The position numbers and the translations under genes are program-made. A DNA stretch of 64,000 nt from positions 124,001 to 188,000 of the forward strand of contig JACRAM010000125.1 in the NCBI GenBank assembly GCA_016213405.1, read 5' to 3'. Below are positions 1 to 7,794 of the stretch, one piece after another. Numbering within the stretch: the first letter of the stretch is position 1; each line of letters opens with the position of its first letter. This DNA comes from Bacteroidota bacterium. GTDB taxonomy: Bacteria; Bacteroidota; Bacteroidia; Palsa-948. The notes beneath the pieces are model-generated. The model did not search any database, was not told where the DNA came from, and worked only from the letters and a program-made list of their open reading frames with translations.

Positions 1-1
1 A

Positions 2-739
2 TCCTCAACTGCCCTTGATGCCGGAGATTGGGTGGAATTGTATAATTACGGAACCGTGGATATTGATATTTCCGGATGGAAATTTAAAGACAGCGTGGTA
101 GCAAACAGTTTTTTTATTCCTCAAAATACTATTCTTGCAAAGAACAATTATCTTGTTTTATGTCAGGACACGGCAAAATTCAAAGCTGCTTATCCGAATG
201 TAAATAATTATGTTGGACCATTTAATTTTGGTTTAAGTTCTGGTGGAGATTATTTACGATTGTTTGATAAAAATGAAAATTTATTTTTATCTATGACATA
301 CAGTAATACTTCTCCATGGCCAACCGGATCGAATGGCACGGGCAAAACATTGGAATTATTGGATGAAAACGGAAGCATGAATAATCCTTTTAATTGGTTC
401 AGCGGATGTGTGGGTGGCTCACCGGGTGTTGCCTTTTTCCCTTGTCCACTTTCAGTTGATGAAGAAGGAATCGCTGACAACGGGTTAAACCTCTCAAACT
501 TTCCGAATCCCTATAATAATTCAACTACAATTACATTTACATTGAAAGAATCCGGTCTTGTGCGGCTTATCGTTGTGGATGCTTATGGCAAACAAGTTTT
601 CACTCTTTTAAACGAACAAATCTCAAGCGGAACTCATAATATTCCTTTCAATCCGGGGGCCGTTTCCTCTGGAATTTATTTTTATCAGGTGAGTACAGCC
701 AAATTATCCGAAACGAAAATTATGCAGTTGATAAAATAA
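2..739 (+). CDS. Lamin-tail-domain surface protein with T9SS sorting domain (5' truncated)
   Basis: The reading frame is open to the window edge, so this is the C-terminal 245 residues of a larger exported protein. The visible start reads DWVELYNYG...DISGWKFKD, the hallmark of a lamin tail domain, an Ig-like module common in Bacteroidota exported proteins. It fills about the first 145 residues. The last 80 residues (FPNPYNNSTTITF ... GIYFYQV ... KIMQLIK) form a type A T9SS C-terminal sorting domain, so the protein should be moved across the outer membrane by T9SS and processed. A GTG at 32 is not the true start because coding potential continues upstream. The missing N-terminus could be a CotH-type or other domain; this cannot be decided from the window. 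Confidence 0.85.
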   Translation, partial: SSTALDAGDWVELYNYGTVDIDISGWKFKDSVVANSFFIPQNTILAKNNYLVLCQDTAKFKAAYPNVNNYVGPFNFGLSSGGDYLRLFDKNENLFLSMTYSNTSPWPTGSNGTGKTLELLDENGSMNNPFNWFSGCVGGSPGVAFFPCPLSVDEEGIADNGLNLSNFPNPYNNSTTITFTLKESGLVRLIVVDAYGKQVFTLLNEQISSGTHNIPFNPGAVSSGIYFYQVSTAKLSETKIMQLIK

Positions 740-870
740 AAAAAACAAAAATTATTGACTACAAATAATGATTCTTAGATAAACCAAAAGTGTTTCCTTT
801 TAATAAAATCAGAATGATTCATTATATTATATCAAAAGGAAAATTAATTTTGACAAACTAAAATTAGATT

Positions 871-1278
871 ATGAAAAAATTTATTCCGCTTGTTTTTCTG
901 ATTTTTCTTATTCCCATTGTTGTTTTCAACTCCTGCAAAAAAGGAGCAGGCGAAGGAGGCAGAGCAAGCATCAAGGGAAAAGTTTATACAGTTAACTATG
1001 ATGCCCAACTACTGGCAAAAAGAGATTCCGGATATCTCGGAGGTCAAAAAGTGTACATCATCTATGGCGATGAAACAGCCGTGGGCAGCAATCAGGATTC
1101 TAACAATGAAGGCGCTTATGAATTTACCTACCTCCGGAAAGGAAAATACAAAGTATATGTTTACACAAAAGTTGCCAATGGGCAGTTGGATTCAGCCGTG
1201 GTGCAGTCAGGAGAAATTACGGATAAGAAACAAACTTTAGAACTTCCCGATTTTAAAATCAAAACCAACAAGAATTAA
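871..1278 (+). CDS. Small lipoprotein with carboxypeptidase-regulatory-like fold
   Basis: A 135-residue protein. The N-terminus has a charged MKK start, a hydrophobic stretch (FIPLVFLIFLIPIVVF) and a lipobox-like NSC, so Cys22 is the expected lipidation site. The mature part (SIKGKVYTVNYD ... GAYEFTYLRKGKYKVYVYTK) resembles the beta-sandwich of carboxypeptidase-regulatory-like or CNA-B domains. No catalytic residues are seen. It is the first gene of a tightly spaced plus-strand run (7, 3, 11 and 6 bp gaps) that continues to 4011 and includes a VTC-domain protein and a DUF2490 outer-membrane protein, so an envelope role is likely. The exact function is unknown. Confidence 0.8.
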   Translation: MKKFIPLVFLIFLIPIVVFNSCKKGAGEGGRASIKGKVYTVNYDAQLLAKRDSGYLGGQKVYIIYGDETAVGSNQDSNNEGAYEFTYLRKGKYKVYVYTKVANGQLDSAVVQSGEITDKKQTLELPDFKIKTNKN

Positions 1279-1285
1279 TTCTTTT

Positions 1286-1870
1286 ATGAAATATTTTTTT
1301 CTTGTTGGAATATTACTCGCTTCATTTTCTTTATTTGGTCAAAACAAAAAAGAAAAAAAAGCTATTAAAACCTACGGCATTAAATCCGTTATTGAAAATG
1401 TAACTGAAACAGTGAATGGCAAAGAAACAACAAGAAAAGATTCCTATACTGCTTATGACAAAAATGCCAACATTATTTTAAACGAAGAATATCGAAAGGA
1501 CGGAACGCTCAAACACAAGGAAACAGCCAAGTACGATTCGAAAGGAAATAAATTAGAAGAAACAGTTTTTGATGCAGCAGAAACTCAGCTCAATGCTGAA
1601 AAGAATGTAAAAAAAGTTTGCAAGTATGATTCGAATGATAACAAAACGGAAGAACTTGAATACGATGGCAGCGGAAAACTTGTAGCGAAAACACAAAGTT
1701 CTTTTAACAGCAATGGAGATAAAATTCTTGAAGTGGTGTATGACGCTACAGGCAAGCTTACAAAAAAAATTATTTATATCTACAACGCAAAAGGGTTGAA
1801 AGTTGAGAAAAAAGAATACGATGGTGCAAATATGCTCGTGTCAGACAGGAAATATACTTACGAATACTAA
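1286..1870 (+). CDS. Secreted protein with YD-like repeats
   Basis: A 194-residue protein with a signal peptide (MKYFFLVGILLASFSLFGQ). The mature region carries several short repeats of the form YDSKGNKLEE, YDSNDNKTEE, YDATGKLTKK and YNAKGLKVEK, spaced about 20-25 residues apart. These resemble the Tyr-Asp repeats of RHS/YD proteins and should build a small beta-rich structure. It is very lysine-rich and has no catalytic motif. It starts 7 bp after the lipoprotein gene and ends 3 bp before the VTC-domain gene, so it belongs to the same probable operon. Its function is unknown. Confidence 0.75.
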   Translation: MKYFFLVGILLASFSLFGQNKKEKKAIKTYGIKSVIENVTETVNGKETTRKDSYTAYDKNANIILNEEYRKDGTLKHKETAKYDSKGNKLEETVFDAAETQLNAEKNVKKVCKYDSNDNKTEELEYDGSGKLVAKTQSSFNSNGDKILEVVYDATGKLTKKIIYIYNAKGLKVEKKEYDGANMLVSDRKYTYEY

Positions 1871-1873
1871 ACA

Positions 1874-2665
1874 ATGCCTGAATTGAACGAAGTCATAAAC
1901 AAATTTGAACCCATCACGCTTGCTGAAATGGAGAGCGTGAAATTGATGGAGCGCGTGGATTCAAAATATGTTTTTCCATTTTTACAACTCCCGCGAATAT
2001 TGGATGGGATGGCTTCTACCTACCGCCTTCTGTCAATTAATGATATCCGAATTCATCGCTATGAGTCACTCTATTACGACACAAAAGATTTTCAACTTTA
2101 TGGACGGCACGAGTTAGGAAAGCTGAACCGTTGGAAACTTCGATTCAGAAGATACGCTGATTCAGGAGGGTTGACTTTTTTCGAAATAAAGTTTAAGAAT
2201 AGCAAGGAAAGAACAATCAAGAACAGGGTGAAGATGAAAGAGATTGGAAACAGGATAGAAGGAAAAGCAGATGACTTTCTTAAAAAAATCACTTCCTTCA
2301 GCGCTGAAATGTTCGAACCAAAAATATGGGTGAATTATTCCCGCATGACTTTTGTAAATAAATTTTCTCAGGAACGCCTGACCATTGATACGAATCTTCA
2401 TTTTATTAAAGCGGCTCCTGACGGGAATATTATTGAGGCGCGATTTCCACAGATGGTAATTGCTGAAGCAAAACGGGAAAAAGCATCTTCTGTTTCTGAA
2501 TTTATACGTATGGTTCGGATGGGAGCCATCCGCGAATCAGGAATCAGCAAATATTGTTTTGGCATTTACAATCTTTTCGATTCAGTAAAGAAAAATAATT
2601 TTAAGCCACGCGTGCGTTTCATCCATAAAATGGCAGGCACAAATTTATCACCAACAGGAACCTAA
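1874..2665 (+). CDS. VTC-domain polyphosphate polymerase family protein
   Basis: A 263-residue protein of the bacterial VTC (vacuolar transporter chaperone) polyphosphate polymerase domain family. Expected tunnel residues are visible in order: RVDSKYVFP near residue 28, RYESLYYDT near 62, KLRFRRY near 88, FFEIKFKN with RTIKNR near 101-116, WVNYSRMTF near 152, AEAKREK near 198 and SKYCFGIYN near 225. In yeast Vtc4 this fold makes polyphosphate from ATP; activity of the bacterial proteins is inferred. It sits 11 bp upstream of a DUF4956 membrane protein and close to a DUF2490 protein, a recurring trio in Bacteroidota, which suggests a membrane-linked unit. Confidence 0.88.
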   Translation: MPELNEVINKFEPITLAEMESVKLMERVDSKYVFPFLQLPRILDGMASTYRLLSINDIRIHRYESLYYDTKDFQLYGRHELGKLNRWKLRFRRYADSGGLTFFEIKFKNSKERTIKNRVKMKEIGNRIEGKADDFLKKITSFSAEMFEPKIWVNYSRMTFVNKFSQERLTIDTNLHFIKAAPDGNIIEARFPQMVIAEAKREKASSVSEFIRMVRMGAIRESGISKYCFGIYNLFDSVKKNNFKPRVRFIHKMAGTNLSPTGT

Positions 2666-2676
2666 AATAAAATAAT

Positions 2677-3315
2677 ATGTATTTACTTCAGGAAACACAG
2701 GATGTAGTTGCAAGCGGATGGGATTTATTTAATAAACTGTCCCTCAAATTTTTTATCCGCCTGACAGTTGATCTCAGTTCAGTTTTCATACTGATCCGGT
2801 TTATTTATTATCCCAACTACCGGACCAAGGAATTCTTTTTCACTTTTTTCATTTTTAATCTGGTCATTTTCCTTATCACGTATATGATGAATAAGGTGGA
2901 AATGTCCATGGGTGCAGCATTTGGTTTATTTGCCGTGTTCAGCATCATGCGCTACCGTTCGGAAGATATTTCGATAAAAGATCTCACCTACCTTTTTCTG
3001 GTTATTGCAATAGGTTTGATCACAGCAGTTTCAAAAGGCGGATGGGATGAATTATCTCTTATCAACTCAATTATCATTATTGTTGCTCTTCTGCTTGAAA
3101 CAAATATTCTGATGAAAAGAGAACTTGGCAAAACGGTTATGTATGAAAATATAGAAATGATCAAGCCGGAGAATCATGAAAAACTCCTGGAAGATCTCAG
3201 AACACGCACGGGTCTGAATATTCACCGGTTCAGCATTGTAAAAATTGATTTTCTGCGTGACTTGGCAAATATTCGTGTCTATTATTACGATACACGAAGC
3301 AAGATTTCAATTTAA
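2677..3315 (+). CDS. DUF4956 domain membrane protein
   Basis: A 212-residue inner-membrane protein. Hydrophobic segments lie near residues 28-45 (VDLSSVFILIRFIYY), 52-69 (FFFTFFIFNLVIFLITYM), 80-90 and 102-140 (LFLVIAIGLITAVSKGG, IIIIVALLLETNIL), followed by a soluble C-terminal domain of about 65 residues. The MSMGAAFGLFAVFSIMRYR segment is typical of DUF4956. It lies between the VTC-domain gene and the DUF2490 gene with gaps of 11 and 6 bp. By context it may be the membrane partner of the VTC protein, but no biochemical role is established from sequence. Confidence 0.85.
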   Translation: MYLLQETQDVVASGWDLFNKLSLKFFIRLTVDLSSVFILIRFIYYPNYRTKEFFFTFFIFNLVIFLITYMMNKVEMSMGAAFGLFAVFSIMRYRSEDISIKDLTYLFLVIAIGLITAVSKGGWDELSLINSIIIIVALLLETNILMKRELGKTVMYENIEMIKPENHEKLLEDLRTRTGLNIHRFSIVKIDFLRDLANIRVYYYDTRSKISI

Positions 3316-3321
3316 GAAGCA

Positions 3322-4011
3322 ATGACTAAAAAATTATTGTCTTTCTTTTTTGCCTATTGCCTATTGCCTGTTGCCTATTGCTTTTCTCAGGATTATCCAG
3401 ATGCAGGCTCATGGAATACATTAAATATTGACAAAGCAATAAACGGCAAGCTCACTGCACTGTTTACAGAAGAATGTCGCTTCAAAGAAAATTTTTCTCG
3501 CTTAAATCTTTTTTATACAAATCTTGGTATTGAATATAAGGTCGCAAAAAATTTTAAAGTAGCGTTGATTTACCGTTGGATTGATAAATTCCAGGACGAT
3601 AATTCTTATAGTTTTCGCCACCGGCTCATGCTTGACTTGACTTTCAAACAAAAGTTCGGAAAACTTACAGCGTCTTACCGCAACCGAACTCAAGTGGAAG
3701 ATCGCGATATTTATTCCAGCGATAACGGAAGTGTTCCAGAATGGTATTCAAGAAATAAATTCGGAGCAAAGTATGATATGGGGAAAAGATACATTCCTTT
3801 TGCTTCTGTTGAACTCCGCTACCAGTTTCGTGACCCAAGAAACATTGAAAGTGATAAAACCTGGCACCGCGAACGCTATGTGCTTGGCGCGGAATATAAA
3901 ATCAATAACAAAAATATTTTTAGCGCCTATTACCTGATCCAGCGCGAACACAATGTTCTCAGCCCTCAGAACCTCTATATTGTAGGGCTTGAGTACTCGC
4001 TTTCACTCTGA
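3322..4011 (+). CDS. DUF2490 outer-membrane beta-barrel protein
   Basis: A 229-residue protein with a signal peptide ending near YCFSQ and a mature part made of alternating beta strands ending in aromatic residues (LYIVGLEYSLSL), typical of an outer-membrane barrel. The start WNTLNIDKAINGKLTALFTEEC and the regularly spaced YRW, RHRLMLDL and YRNRTQ strands match DUF2490. It is the last gene of the run that begins at 871. The hydrophobic core of the signal peptide is encoded by four tandem heptanucleotides (3353-3380), giving AYCLLPVAYC; an almost identical peptide starts the unrelated phosphatase gene at 23678. Confidence 0.82.
   Translation: MTKKLLSFFFAYCLLPVAYCFSQDYPDAGSWNTLNIDKAINGKLTALFTEECRFKENFSRLNLFYTNLGIEYKVAKNFKVALIYRWIDKFQDDNSYSFRHRLMLDLTFKQKFGKLTASYRNRTQVEDRDIYSSDNGSVPEWYSRNKFGAKYDMGKRYIPFASVELRYQFRDPRNIESDKTWHRERYVLGAEYKINNKNIFSAYYLIQREHNVLSPQNLYIVGLEYSLSL
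3353..3380 (+). repeat. Heptanucleotide array (4 units) inside a signal peptide
   Basis: Four contiguous 7-mers read CCTATTG, CCTATTG, CCTGTTG, CCTATTG. They encode the hydrophobic core of the DUF2490 signal peptide. This is one of at least nine period-7 arrays in the window. Confidence 0.85.
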
Positions 4012-4080
4012 GTTTTTCCTGCATTAATTTTTCAGTTGTATTTATTTTCATTCGTACATTCGTACAAATTCGTTTGGAGT

Positions 4081-4109
4081 TTATTCTGAGCGAAGTCGAA
4101 GAATAGAAG
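4081..4109 (+). repeat. Dispersed palindromic repeat abutting the mgtE start
   Basis: The segment TTATTCTGAGCGAAGTCGAAG, continuing into AATAGAAG, ends one base before the mgtE ATG at 4111. It is an imperfect palindrome (TATTC...GAATA). From memory it matches a short intergenic repeat of the form ATTCTGAGCGAAGTCGAAGAAT seen in many Bacteroidota genomes. It occupies the place where a ribosome-binding site would be. Confidence 0.6.
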
Positions 4110-4110
4110 T

Positions 4111-5508
4111 ATGCATTTTGAAGTCACAGAAGATTACCTCGATAAAATTTCCACAGCGATCAGGTCGAACGACATTAAATCGCTCGAGAAGAAATTAAAA
4201 AAACTTCACTCGGCTGATATTGCAGGAATACTGAATGAGCTTGAGCTTGAAGACGGAAAAAAACTTTACAATTTTCTTGATGATAAAATCGCTGCCGATG
4301 CGCTTATCGAAATGGAAGAAGACAAGCGCGAGCGATTTCTTGAATCGCTTACTTCCGCACAGATTGCCGACCATCTTGACCACCTTCCTTCCGATGAAGC
4401 CGCTGATGTAATCCAGGAACTGCCGGACAAAGTTCAGGACGAAGTTTTACGCGAACTTGAAAAGGATGATGCCGCACAGGCAAGCGACATTGCTGACCTG
4501 CTGAAGTATGACGAGAATACTGCGGGTGGTTTGATGCAGAAGGAACTTGTGAAGGTGAATATGAACAAAAGCATGATCGAATGCGTGCGCGAACTCCGAA
4601 AACATGCCGACCATATTGAAGATATTTATGCTGTATTTGTGGTGGATGATATAGATAGATTAGTAGGGGTTATCTCTCTCAAAAAAGTTTTAACAACATC
4701 TCTTCGTGTAAAAATTTCTGATGTGTATGAACCCGAAGTGATTTCCGTAAAGACAAACATGGATGCCGAAGAAGTTGCCCAGTTGATGGAAAAATACAAT
4801 CTCGTCTTTGTTGCTGTGGTGGATGGACTTGGAAAATTAGTTGGAAGAATTAACATTGACGATGTAGTGGATGTGATACGAAAAGAAGAAACCGAGGATG
4901 TTCAGAAAATGGCTGCCGTTCAGGTGCTGGACGAACCCTACATGAACAGTTCTGTTTTTGAAGTGATAAAAAAACGCGCGGGCTGGCTGATGATACTTTT
5001 CATAGGCGAAAGTTTTACCGCCACCGCCATGGGTTTTTTTGAAAACCAGATTTCAAAAGCGGTGGTGCTCGCACTCTTTGTCCCGCTTATCATTTCCAGC
5101 GGAGGAAATACGGGTTCGCAGGCAAGCACGCTCATCATCCGTTCCCTAGCTCTCGGAGAAGTTTCTGTGAAAGAATGGTGGAGAATTTTCAGCAGAGAAA
5201 TCAAAGTGGGTTTGATTCTCGGAATTATTTTAGGCATCATCGGATTTTTACGTGTAATAATCTGGTCTGCATTTATTCATGTTTATGGAGATCACTCCGT
5301 ACTGGTCGGTCTCACTGTAGGAATTTCTTTGCTTGGTGTTGTGCTATGGGGAAATTTAGTGGGCTCAATATTTCCAATATTGCTTAAGAGGGCGGGACTC
5401 GATCCCGCTGTTTCGTCCGCTCCGTTTGTCGCAACGCTGGTTGATATCACAGGACTTCTCATTTATTTTACCATCGCATCACTTCTTCTTACTGGGATTT
5501 TGCTATGA
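4111..5508 (+). CDS. mgtE: Magnesium transporter MgtE
   Basis: A 465-residue MgtE-type Mg2+ channel/transporter. The N domain of helical repeats (IAGILNELELEDGKKLYNFL ... HLPSDEAADVIQELP) covers about residues 30-135. Two CBS domains follow (135-260; LVGVISLKKVL, VGRINIDDVVDVI). About five transmembrane helices complete it (285-465), with the signatures PLIISSGGNTGSQASTL and SSAPFVATLVDITG. The N and CBS domains sense cytosolic Mg2+ and gate the dimeric pore. The stop overlaps the start of the dehydrogenase gene (ATGA), so the two are probably translationally coupled. The start at 4111 lies directly after a dispersed palindrome with no clear Shine-Dalgarno. Confidence 0.95.
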   Translation: MHFEVTEDYLDKISTAIRSNDIKSLEKKLKKLHSADIAGILNELELEDGKKLYNFLDDKIAADALIEMEEDKRERFLESLTSAQIADHLDHLPSDEAADVIQELPDKVQDEVLRELEKDDAAQASDIADLLKYDENTAGGLMQKELVKVNMNKSMIECVRELRKHADHIEDIYAVFVVDDIDRLVGVISLKKVLTTSLRVKISDVYEPEVISVKTNMDAEEVAQLMEKYNLVFVAVVDGLGKLVGRINIDDVVDVIRKEETEDVQKMAAVQVLDEPYMNSSVFEVIKKRAGWLMILFIGESFTATAMGFFENQISKAVVLALFVPLIISSGGNTGSQASTLIIRSLALGEVSVKEWWRIFSREIKVGLILGIILGIIGFLRVIIWSAFIHVYGDHSVLVGLTVGISLLGVVLWGNLVGSIFPILLKRAGLDPAVSSAPFVATLVDITGLLIYFTIASLLLTGILL

Positions 5509-6503
5509 AAATGTTTTTTCTTGATTCCATCCACCCTTCTCTGAAAAAAGAGCTGGAGAAAAATAATTTCATCTGTGATGAAGATTTTATTTCATCGAAA
5601 GAAGAAATTGAAAAAAAAGTTTCTCAGTACGATGGAATTATTCTCAGAAGCCGACTTAAGATTGACAAAAAATTCATTGACTGTTTTGTTCCCTCCCTGA
5701 AGGGGAGGGTTAGGGAGGGGCTTCACTTCATTGCCCGTGTTGGAGCAGGCATGGAACACATTGATGTTGCCTATGCAGAGAGCAAAGGGATAAAATGCAT
5801 TTCTTCTCCCGAAGGAAACCGAAATGCAGTTGCCGAGCATGCGCTCGGAATGTTGCTGAGCTTGCTCAATAATATTTCAAAAGCGAATGCGGAGGTGAAA
5901 GAAGGAAAATGGATTCGTGAAGCCAACCGAGGAACGGAACTGGAGGGAAAAACTATCGGCATTTACGGCTATGGAAATACAGGAAGCGCTTTTGCAAAAG
6001 TGCTGAGAGGATTTGATGTGAAAATTCTCGCTTACGATAAGTACAAGGCTGTTTCTCTCCCTCTTGGAGGGGGTGCAGGGGGAGGACTTTATCAATCAAC
6101 TCCTGAAAAAATATTTTCTGAAACAGATGTGTTGAGCTTGCATTTGCCTCTTACCGGTGAAACCAACTATTTAGTCAACGATTCCTTCACCAGCAAATTC
6201 AAAAAAAATATTTATCTCATCAACACTTCCCGCGGGCAAATTGTAAAAACAGATGACCTTGTGAAAAATCTTAAATCAGGAAAAATCCTTGGCGCCTGCT
6301 TAGATGTGTTGGAATATGAGGAAACTTCTTTTGAATTTTTGTCCCCCTCTGGAGGGGGAGAAGGGGGAGGACAATCATTTCAATATCTAAAATCTTCCAA
6401 TAAAGTAATCCTCACCCCCCACATTGCCGGCTGGAGTTTTGAATCAAGTGAAAAGATGGCGATAATTCTAGCAGAGAAAATAATCTCTCTCACCTCAAAA
6501 TAA
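5505..6503 (+). CDS. D-2-hydroxyacid dehydrogenase (PGDH-like) with three palindrome-derived inserts
   Basis: A 332-residue NAD-dependent 2-hydroxyacid dehydrogenase of the phosphoglycerate dehydrogenase type. The nucleotide-binding motif GIYGYGNTGSAFAKVL lies near residue 149. Catalytic Arg is in NTSRGQIV (~240), Glu in the LDVLEYEE region (~268) and His in TPHIAGWS (~308). Three peptides look foreign: SLKGRVREGL (~63-72), SLPLGGGAGGGL (~185-196) and SPSGGGEGGG (~279-288). Each is encoded by a GC-rich palindrome at 5691-5721, 6054-6087 or 6341-6373, and each lies in a predicted surface loop next to conserved blocks, so the enzyme may remain active. Its start overlaps the mgtE stop. Its 3' end overlaps rodA by 14 bp in convergent orientation. 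Substrate is not determined. Confidence 0.9.
   Translation: MKMFFLDSIHPSLKKELEKNNFICDEDFISSKEEIEKKVSQYDGIILRSRLKIDKKFIDCFVPSLKGRVREGLHFIARVGAGMEHIDVAYAESKGIKCISSPEGNRNAVAEHALGMLLSLLNNISKANAEVKEGKWIREANRGTELEGKTIGIYGYGNTGSAFAKVLRGFDVKILAYDKYKAVSLPLGGGAGGGLYQSTPEKIFSETDVLSLHLPLTGETNYLVNDSFTSKFKKNIYLINTSRGQIVKTDDLVKNLKSGKILGACLDVLEYEETSFEFLSPSGGGEGGGQSFQYLKSSNKVILTPHIAGWSFESSEKMAIILAEKIISLTSK
5691..5721 (+). repeat. GC-rich palindromic element, in-frame copy 1
   Basis: Arms CCCTCCC (5691-5697) and GGGAGGG (5703-5709) with a short loop, followed by TTA and GGGAGGGG (5713-5720). It is in frame within the dehydrogenase and encodes about SLKGRVREG. Confidence 0.8.
6054..6087 (+). repeat. GC-rich palindromic element, in-frame copy 2
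   Basis: TCTCCCTCTTGGAGGGGG followed by TGCAGGGGGAGGAC. It has the same architecture as copy 1: a C-run, a short loop, a G-run and then a second G-run about 3-5 bases later. It encodes SLPLGGGAGGGL in the dehydrogenase. Confidence 0.8.
6341..6373 (+). repeat. GC-rich palindromic element, in-frame copy 3
   Basis: GTCCCCCTCTGGAGGGGGAG followed by AAGGGGGAGGACA, nearly a perfect hairpin plus a trailing G-run. It encodes LSPSGGGEGGGQ in the dehydrogenase. It is very similar to the copy in mfd. Confidence 0.82.
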
Positions 6504-7782
6504 GTAGCCGGTTTGAGTCAAGTTTAATAAAGATAAACAGCAAAATTGTAAACGCCCATAGGGAAGAACCTCCATAACTGAAAAACGGCAATGGAATTCC
6601 GATTACCGGAGCAAGCCCAACTGTCATTCCCACATTTATAGTTACGTGAAAAAATAAAATAGAGGCAACTCCATAACCGTAAATCCTGCTGAAAGAGGAA
6701 CGCTGCCGTTCTGCGAGAAAAATTATTCTAAGAATAAGCGCAAGAAATAAAAATAAAATAATAGCGCTTCCCAGAAACCCCCATTCTTCTCCAACAGTAC
6801 AGAAAATAAAATCGGTGCTTTGTTCAGGAACAAAATCATATTTCGTCTGCGTGCCTTGCAAAAACCCTTTTCCGGTAAGTCCCCCTGAACCAATAGCAAT
6901 CAAACTTTGATTGACATTGTAGCCCGCTTTCTTTTTCATGTCTTTGTCAGCTTCCTTTCCCAAGAAAACATTAATACGTGTTTTCTGATGAGGTTTCATT
7001 TTGCTGAAAGCGTAATCCACACCAAACACAGCGCCCGAAGCCACAACCAGCAGAGCGAAAACTCCCATAAGAAATCTTCTTGCTCTTTTCTTATTTCTGC
7101 TATTCATCCAAATTACAAAGGCAATAATGCCGGCAATAACAGCCAGAAGAATTACAAGCATGATTTTATTTACAAGCAAAGCAGAGATGAGAAGAATGGT
7201 TGCAAAAAAACCTCCCAATAAAAAATTTCCTGAGAAACCTTCTCTGAATAAAACGAAAATGAATGCGATATATACTAACGCTGTTCCTGCTTCTTTCTCC
7301 AGAACAATAATCATCGCAGGAAAGAGAATAATGAAGAATGCTATCGCTTTTGTTTGAATTCTCTCAACCCGGATATTCATTGCACTCATATATTTTGCAA
7401 GCGCAAGAGCTACCGCAAATTTTCCAAACTCAGCGGGTTGTAATCCGAAATCACCGAACCTAAACCACGATTTGCTTCCTGAAATTTCTCTCCCGAAAAA
7501 AATTACTGCTACCAGTGTAACAGCGCTGAAAATATAAATAGGATAGGGGAATGCCGTAAAGAAATTTGCATCAATAATCAAAATAATAATAGCAATAAGA
7601 ATTGCGCTTCCTATCCAAAGCAACTGCTTTCCATATTTCTGAGAAATGTCAAAAATGCTGTTGTGCTCGTCATTATAAACAGCAGCGTAAATGTTCAGCC
7701 AGCCAAGCAATACAAGAACAAGAAATAGTCCTGTTGTTATCCAGTCAATGTTTTGAAAAATATATTTTTGTTCGCGGGACAT
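6490..7782 (-). CDS. rodA: Rod shape-determining protein RodA (SEDS glycosyltransferase)
   Basis: A 430-residue polytopic protein of the FtsW/RodA/SpoVE (SEDS) family. It polymerises lipid II into glycan strands for lateral wall growth together with PBP2. About ten transmembrane helices are visible. Family motifs include FGREISGSKSWFRFGDFGLQPAEFGK (split here as GREISGSKSWFRFG and LQPAEFGK, ~96-121), the EQSTDFIFCTVGEEWGFLG region (~314) and the C-terminal GIPLPFFSYGGSSLW (~392). It is the last gene of the minus-strand elongasome cluster, 12 bp after the PBP2 gene. The 3' end overlaps the convergent dehydrogenase gene by 14 bp. Confidence 0.95.
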   Translation of the reverse strand: MSREQKYIFQNIDWITTGLFLVLVLLGWLNIYAAVYNDEHNSIFDISQKYGKQLLWIGSAILIAIIILIIDANFFTAFPYPIYIFSAVTLVAVIFFGREISGSKSWFRFGDFGLQPAEFGKFAVALALAKYMSAMNIRVERIQTKAIAFFIILFPAMIIVLEKEAGTALVYIAFIFVLFREGFSGNFLLGGFFATILLISALLVNKIMLVILLAVIAGIIAFVIWMNSRNKKRARRFLMGVFALLVVASGAVFGVDYAFSKMKPHQKTRINVFLGKEADKDMKKKAGYNVNQSLIAIGSGGLTGKGFLQGTQTKYDFVPEQSTDFIFCTVGEEWGFLGSAIILFLFLALILRIIFLAERQRSSFSRIYGYGVASILFFHVTINVGMTVGLAPVIGIPLPFFSYGGSSLWAFTILLFIFIKLDSNRLLILR

Positions 7783-7794
7783 TTTTATAAATTA

